A stretch of 64,000 bases of DNA from Gigaspora rosea (lineage: Eukaryota > Glomeromycota > Glomeromycetes > Diversisporales > Gigasporaceae): assembly GCA_003550325.1 (NCBI GenBank), contig QKWP01000590.1, positions 190,332 through 254,331 of the forward strand, read 5' to 3'. Position numbers and translations under genes: made by a program. Position 1 is the stretch's first letter; every line of letters starts with the position of its first letter. Of this stretch, positions 58,697 to 64,000 are shown piece after piece. The notes beneath the pieces were generated by a model. It did no database searches. It was not told the origin of the DNA and saw nothing but the letters and a program-made list of their open reading frames with translations.

Positions 58697-60008
58697 TAAA
58701 ATGCTTTCTATTCTTGGGTGCACCAAGATCGCATCGCATACTTGAATTGCTGGGTTCAGAAGTTTAAAAAATAGCACTCAAATGCTTTTTATTATCCTTG
58801 GCATCTTTCGTAGTATAATTTAAAATTATAGAATTACCTGGTTTAACAGATTTCAAATATCACTTAATAGAAATATGAACCGTAATCTATTGAATCCAAA
58901 TTTAATAGTAAATCTATTAAATTTACTATTTAAATTTAGATCCAATAGATTTCGGTTCACATTTTTACCACTCAAATACCTTTAGTTCATTCTTGTATAT
59001 GCTACACCTTATTCATAGCAAAATATGGAACCTTATTGTCCATTTAAAATACTGCTCAAATGCCCTTTTTCATCCTTGACTGTATTCATATTTCTTTCAA
59101 GATTACATTGTCCTTAAGAATCGTCACCTTTAGAAATTTCCAATGCCATTAGAATGCCTTTTTATCATTTTTAGTTGTATATATGCACCTTTTTATTGTA
59201 GACTCAAAAACGATCTGAAAATAAATGCTGGCAAAATGAAAAAAGAATTAGTATAACAGATAATCAAAGAAAAAAAAATATACCCACTAACCTAAAGTGT
59301 ATCTAATGTGCTGAATGATTCTTGGATATGCCAAGATTGAGTCACTTACTTGAATTAACGGGTTCTGAAAATTTTGAATATCACTCAAATGCTTTTTATT
59401 ATCCTTGGGTGTACTATGTTTCTCAAAGTATAATTCAAAAATATAGAATCACCAGATTCAGCAGATTTTAAATACCACTAAATAGAGATGTGAACCAAAA
59501 TCTATTGGATCTAGTAAATCCATTAGATATTCATGTTCCAATAGATTTCGGTTTACATTTCTACTACTCAATTACCTTTCATTCATTCTCGGGTGTGCCA
59601 CTTTATAACAGAATATGAGACCTCATTGCCCATTTCAAATACTGCTCAGATGCCCTTTTTCATCTTTGACCGTGCTATGGTTCTTTTAAGATCAGGTTGT
59701 TCTTGAGAATCATCACCTTTAAAGATTTCAAATTTCATTAGAATATCTTTTTTTTGTCTTTTTTGTATATACTGGTATGCGCCTTTTTATTGTAAACTTT
59801 GAGAATAAATGCTGGTAAAATAAAAAAATAATAACAACTAAAACAAAAAAAAAAAAACACTCATTAATCTAAAGTGTATCTAATATGCTACTTAAAAATA
59901 TTTCACCAAAATAATACCAATTAAATGAGTTGGTATAGCAAAAAAAACTTCTTACCTGAACAAATCTAAATCATTAAGTTTAGTGGGTTACAGAAAAAAA
60001 TAATAGTA

Positions 60009-60172
60009 CAGTCGCCTCTCTCTAATCTGAATTCTTAATAAACTCTGAAAACCGAACACTAAGTTTCTAAACTTTTGTAATTTTTATTATTAAATTCGAT
60101 TAGCACATTGTAACTCTTTAAGGATAGGCTTTTTGATCAGAACAAATGGTTTGGATTAGAGAGAGTTGGCTA
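60009..60172. mobile_element. 164-bp pogo-like MITE
   Basis: The left end CAGTCGCCTCTCTCTAATC and the inverted right end TAGCCAACTCTCTCTAATCC share ACTCTCTCTAATC-like cores. TA flanks both sides. It is non-coding. The ends are diverged, suggesting an older copy than 58090-58274. Confidence 0.65.
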
Positions 60173-60596
60173 TATAAGGTAAGGTTAGATCTACTATATT
60201 TTAAGATCTAATGTAGGAAACATAGCAGATAGTAAAAAATCCATAAGCCCGACTTGTTTTTTTAAGTCAAAAAATCTAAAAAAATAAAAAAAACACCCAT
60301 AAATTCAGTTAAAATAAGCTAAAAGCAACATATTACAAATTACTTTGATAGCTAATTAATATAGAGTTTAGCTTAGTAAATGCCGCATGCTTACTGAGTA
60401 AAGTTTTTTTAAAAAAAAAGATCATTATTCGATAATTTTATAATTAGAAGCTTACGGTATTATTCTATCATTTGACTACTTTAATACCATTTTGTTTAAA
60501 AATTTTTATAACTTTATTTATTCTTAAAAATTTCAATTCGACTTCGAGTTATAAGTGATCTCTGGCATACTTTAATTAGTGATTCTGGCCGATATA

Positions 60597-60996
60597 TAGT
60601 GGAATTCACCTAAAGCCATCACCTTTTAATTATAAAAATTTTTAAATTGTTATAACTCTTTAAAAAAAAAAGATATTTAAAAAATTTTTTGATAATTTAA
60701 TAGCTTATTGTTTAAATTATTAAACTATCAATAAATTTTTTAAATATCTTTTATTTTTAAACCATTATATTATTAATTTAAATTTATATATGATTTATAT
60801 ATGATTCAAAAATTTGGCGTTTATATATAAAAAAACATAACAAAATTTGAATTTATTAACAAAAATTTAAATGTTATTAATTAAATTTAAAATTGTATTA
60901 AGTTTTTCTGCATTTTTATTGGACAATTAGGTTATACTACAGCTAAAAAATTGGCGCCTATATATAAAATATGTGGTCTTTAGGTGAAATCCACCG
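60597..60996. mobile_element. 400-bp MITE at a TA site
   Basis: The left end TAGTGGAATTCACCTAAAGC and the inverted right end CGGTGGATTTCACCTAAAGA are flanked by TA (60595-60596 and 60997-60998). An internal hairpin runs from about 60650 to 60760 (AAGATATTTAAAAAATTTTT and its inverse). It shares TTGGCGTTTATATATAAAAA with the MITE at 13522-13862. Confidence 0.65.
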
Positions 60997-61286
60997 TAGC
61001 AAAGTCGGCTAAACCAAAAAATTTTCAGCTTAGCCGGTCGATTTTTTCAAAATCAGCTAATCGACTAGTCGATTTTATTTACCAAAAAAAATAAAAAGTA
61101 AAAATTGATTCACAATCACGCAACAACTAATACAAACAAAATTTGGTAAAAAAAAATAATATATTACGTAAAGATCGTTTGTCAATAAGAACTATATAAG
61201 TTAATTACTTTAGTAATAGCCCGAATGCAGCATTACAAATTAATTATATAAATTTATTATAAATTTATTATATAAGTGCGCAAAGG

Positions 61287-61326
61287 AAAAACCTGTAATT
61301 CTTATTTAATAAGAATTACAGGTTTT
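61287..61326. repeat. 40-bp perfect palindrome
   Basis: Left arm AAAACCTGTAATTCTTATT, right arm AATAAGAATTACAGGTTTT, with almost no loop. No element boundary is visible around it. Confidence 0.85.
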
Positions 61327-61632
61327 CTCTATATCCAGTATAAATATATAAGAATATATAGAAGAATGACCACAAATAAAATATGTTATAATGATTGTCA
61401 TAGTAATAATCGCAAATTTTAAACAGCTCATAGCCCTAATTGTTCAAATTTTCATTAATATAATCATTTCAATCAGTTTTGTCAGACATCAGGCTAAAAG
61501 GTGTCAAAAAAATTGACCCAGATAATTAATTTTATCTTGTGGTCGCCGTAAACTTTTTTATAGACCAGAATTTCTGGGTCGGTCATGAATTATAAGATAT
61601 ATAAAAATATTTATTAATAAATTTTATGATAT

Positions 61633-61884
61633 AGGCTGCCATCAATAGAAATCAGGCAGATTAACATTTTAAAAAATTAATGCCTTAACTTTCATAGTTC
61701 ATAACTCAGTGAATTTTGAAGCTATCATTATTATAAGTGGCTAAAAGAAAGCTTAGGTCTTAAGCTTTCTTTTAATTACTAAATGATGACATAGCTTCAA
61801 AATTTACCAAGCTATGAACTGTGAAAGTTAAGGCATTAATTTTTTTAAAATGCTAATTTGCCTGATTTCTATTGACGACAGCCC
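61633..61884. mobile_element. 252-bp MITE with terminal repeats of about 95 bp
   Basis: AGGCTGCCATCAATAGAAATC at the left (61633 on) mirrors GATTTCTATTGACGACAGCCC at the right. The arms stay similar through CTTAACTTTCATAGTTCATA. The possible target duplication ATAT (61629-61632 and 61885-61888) is weak in AT-rich flanks. Confidence 0.6.
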
Positions 61885-62500
61885 ATATGACCACATATCT
61901 ATTAAATATCACGTACTCTACTGAATCGTGAGTTCAAATTTTGTTGCATAACAAACAAAAGGTATTATAGATTAGTAATATTTAAACTTACCCATACCTT
62001 GTATAGAGCAATTGTATTAACACCATACCAAAAATAGGTTAATTGACTGAGAAGAAGCATAAACATACAGATCATAAATCATTGTCTGGTATGCATAATG
62101 ATAAATAATAATAATAGATAACTTATCATCAATATAGTCATACATTTCGATTGTTTCAAATTTTTTTTTTTGCCTTGCTCTGTTCCATTTTATCTTGCTC
62201 AGTTACCTTGTACTAGCAGTACATAAATTAAACCCGATTATGTAATATATTTAATATTAGGGCTGCTAAAATTTGATTTAGTTCAATCAGCCTATTTAAT
62301 TAGTTTAAAGGAAAATTCATCATTCTAATGCAATTGTAAAAATGCAAACAATATTAATACTAAGAAAAAGGAGAACAATTGTGTACAAAAATAAAAAACT
62401 ACATACGTGCATATAATTTGCAGTTAAATAAATATTAATATATATTAAAATCAAATATATAAGAGTTATACCTAATAAAATTTCAGCATTCGTTACAAAA
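61885..62500. other. AT-rich stretch upstream of the hAT remnant
   Basis: No gene. A TATATAAG-like word at about 62457 may be the old promoter of the transposase remnant. Confidence 0.35.
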
Positions 62501-62502
62501 AA

Positions 62503-63526
62503 ATGTCCTTAAAAAACTTTTTGGATGAAGATGTGTACCTCGATAAATCATATTTACCTAATGAACCATATTTACCTGATGAATCATATTTACCTGATGA
62601 ATTGTATTTACCTGATGAATTGTATTTACCAAATGAAAATCCAGACTTAATATCAAATGAAGAATTACTCTTATCCTCTGATAAAGAAAAGTCATTATTA
62701 GGTGAAAAATTACATTTGCCATTAGATGAACCTTCTTTACCCAATGAACTTCCAGTAGAAAATGAACTTTTTGTAGATAGTATGCCTTTTTTAAATGAAG
62801 AATCACCTAATATATTTACTCAAAATGCCAAAAGAAAAGTTAGTAATTCATCAAGTTCCAACACAAAAAAAAGGTCTAGACCGATAAAAAGTTGGGTGTG
62901 AAAACACATGAAAAAAGACAAAATTAACAAACAAGTTAAATGTCTTGTATGGATTGGCAATAATGATAAAAAAACGCAATGCCAAAATACTTTTGAACTT
63001 ACAACCAGTACAACAAATTTAGCTGCACATCTTCGAGCTGATCATAGATTAGATAAAAATAGACCTTTATTGCCACTAAGTAGTATACAAGAAACAACTC
63101 AATCACTGCCTACTCAATCAGACCCGTCGCAACATACTTTGCCAAAGTTATTTAGTCGTAGAATGCCACTGCCAGAAAAAAAAACAAAACAGAATTACCT
63201 CCCGAATATTAGCATGAATAATTGATGACATGCAACCCTTTAATATTTTGAGAAATGACCGATTTCATGATCTTTTGTATGAAGCTGAGTCATAATTTCA
63301 ATTTCCAGGTGTAGATATGTTTAACCAAAAAATGTACGAAGCAATAAACTATACTAAAAATAGTTTAAAAAATTTAATTAACAACACATTAGAATTTTTC
63401 GCATTCACTACAGACCTATGGACTCAAAACCACAAACCTTATATCAGAATTACGGCCTATTGGCTCTCTTCAGAATTTGAAATGCATAAAGTTTTACTCA
63501 CAATCATCAGCAAATTTTATATATAG
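62503..63526 (+). pseudogene. Decayed hAT transposase with BED zinc finger
   Basis: The first frame (62503-62901) starts with an acidic segment containing an 18-bp tandem repeat (YLPNEP, YLPDES, YLPDEL, YLPDEL, YLPNEN). It continues past an in-frame TGA (62899-62901, likely a former Trp codon in SWV-x-KHM) into a BED-type finger: C...CQNTFELTTSTTNLAAHLRADH in two parts, with HLRADH as the last ligands. A frameshift before about 63215 then leads to IIDDMQPFNILRNDRF, a TAA at 63293-63295, and a transposase segment with FFAFTTDLWTQNHKPYIRI. The frame ends where a TATCGATA repeat begins. The catalytic core and C-terminal dimerisation region are missing. It is not functional. Confidence 0.8.
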
Positions 63527-63775
63527 ATATATATCGATTACTAACTGTAGGATATATATCGATACCCATACCCCCCTGCCGATTACTATCGATAATAATA
63601 ATAATCGATATATATCGATATTAATTGATATATATCGATACCCATCACCCCTGCCGATTTTTATCGATAATAGATATATATCGATATTAATCGATATATA
63701 TTGATACCCATCACCCCTGCCAATTACTATCGATAATAATAATAATCGATATATATCGATATTAATTGATATACA
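63527..63775. repeat. TATCGATA-rich tandem repeat interrupting the hAT remnant
   Basis: Three units of about 65-80 bp. Each has CCCCTGCCGATTACTATCGA and then runs of ATCGATATATATCGATA. Units start near 63560, 63638 and 63705. The words are self-complementary, so frames on both strands are spurious. Confidence 0.75.
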
Positions 63776-64000
63776 GGGGGCTACCATTGCATTGTGGACA
63801 CTTTTTGGATTGTAATTACACGAAATCGGGTAAGTAACCGTAGCACGAAATTAATGTCACGTGTTCAGTAGATCACACGGTATAACATACTAAAATTTTG
63901 TGCAATTTCGTTAGATCGCGCAGAAGTTATGTAAAAATTACCACATTCGTGGTTTTTTTATTGGTACAAAGGTTCGAATTTTTACATTTTTTTTTTTTTT
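63776..64000. other. Gene-free window end
   Basis: Mixed sequence with CACGTG near 63859 and a terminal T-run at the window edge. No coding frame. It may belong to the repeat element that broke the hAT gene. Confidence 0.35.

Larger units (their letters stand above)
55855..59880. repeat. Degenerate repeat array split by inserted elements
   Basis: Fragments at 55855-55978, 57292-57579 and 58700-59880 share phrases such as CACTCAAATGC, TTTTATTATCCTTGG and AGATTTCAAATACCACT. The last fragment contains a direct duplication of about 600 bp (about 58700-59270 against 59290-59870), clearly diverged. The array is interrupted at 55979 by a hAT-like element and at 57583 by a Harbinger-like one. No coding frame. 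Confidence 0.6.

Noticed and set aside
62493-62806. Minus-strand frames with SSGKYNSSGKY-like repeats
   Set aside because: They are the antisense of the 18-bp repeat at the N-terminus of the hAT remnant.
63477-63787. Frames with repeated DIYRYPSPLPI-like translation on both strands
   Set aside because: Translation of a self-complementary TATCGATA tandem repeat.

Overview
This is an AT-rich (roughly 75-80% A+T by eye) eukaryotic window full of transposon debris. It most resembles the genome of an arbuscular mycorrhizal fungus (Glomeromycotina, Rhizophagus-like). The organism is inferred from three things: short GT-AG introns, a MULE transposase of the kind I associate with these fungi, and a fungal-type GATA factor. 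No database was searched.

The window has three compartments. (1) 1-32.7 kb is a transposon-dense block. It holds a suspicious near-identical 1.98-kb tandem duplication joined by a single N (3921-7871), several elements bounded by terminal inverted repeats, and a nested set in which an intact 5.8-kb Mutator-like element (22213-27995, 9-bp target duplication, DDE transposase with SWIM finger) sits inside an older 9-bp-duplicating element (21520-30573) made of perfect palindromes. (2) 32.7-51.2 kb is a gene-bearing stretch with lower repeat content. It holds a GATA zinc-finger gene (36394-38256), a minus-strand FAHD1-type acylpyruvate hydrolase/oxaloacetate decarboxylase gene (39861-41174, eight exons, one GC-AG intron) and a seven-exon gene for an ion-channel protein with a propeller-like N-terminal half (45779-50467). 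(3) 51.2-64 kb is again transposon-rich. It holds a giant foldback element with a MULE-type insertion in one arm, a GC-rich tRNA-headed SINE with a 17-bp target duplication, several MITEs including one nested at a TA site, a degenerate repeat array split by insertions, and a decayed BED-finger hAT transposase.

The three host genes do not form an evident pathway: one is a transcription factor, one a metabolic (probably mitochondrial) hydrolase, and one a membrane channel. The coherent story is in the mobile elements. At least four non-autonomous families make 9-bp duplications, which the intact MULE transposase could in principle mobilise. Several families are built from hairpin units able to yield double-stranded RNA. 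Exon models were built by hand from splice consensus and frame continuity; in the three best models (MULE, FAHD1, channel) all exon phases agree.
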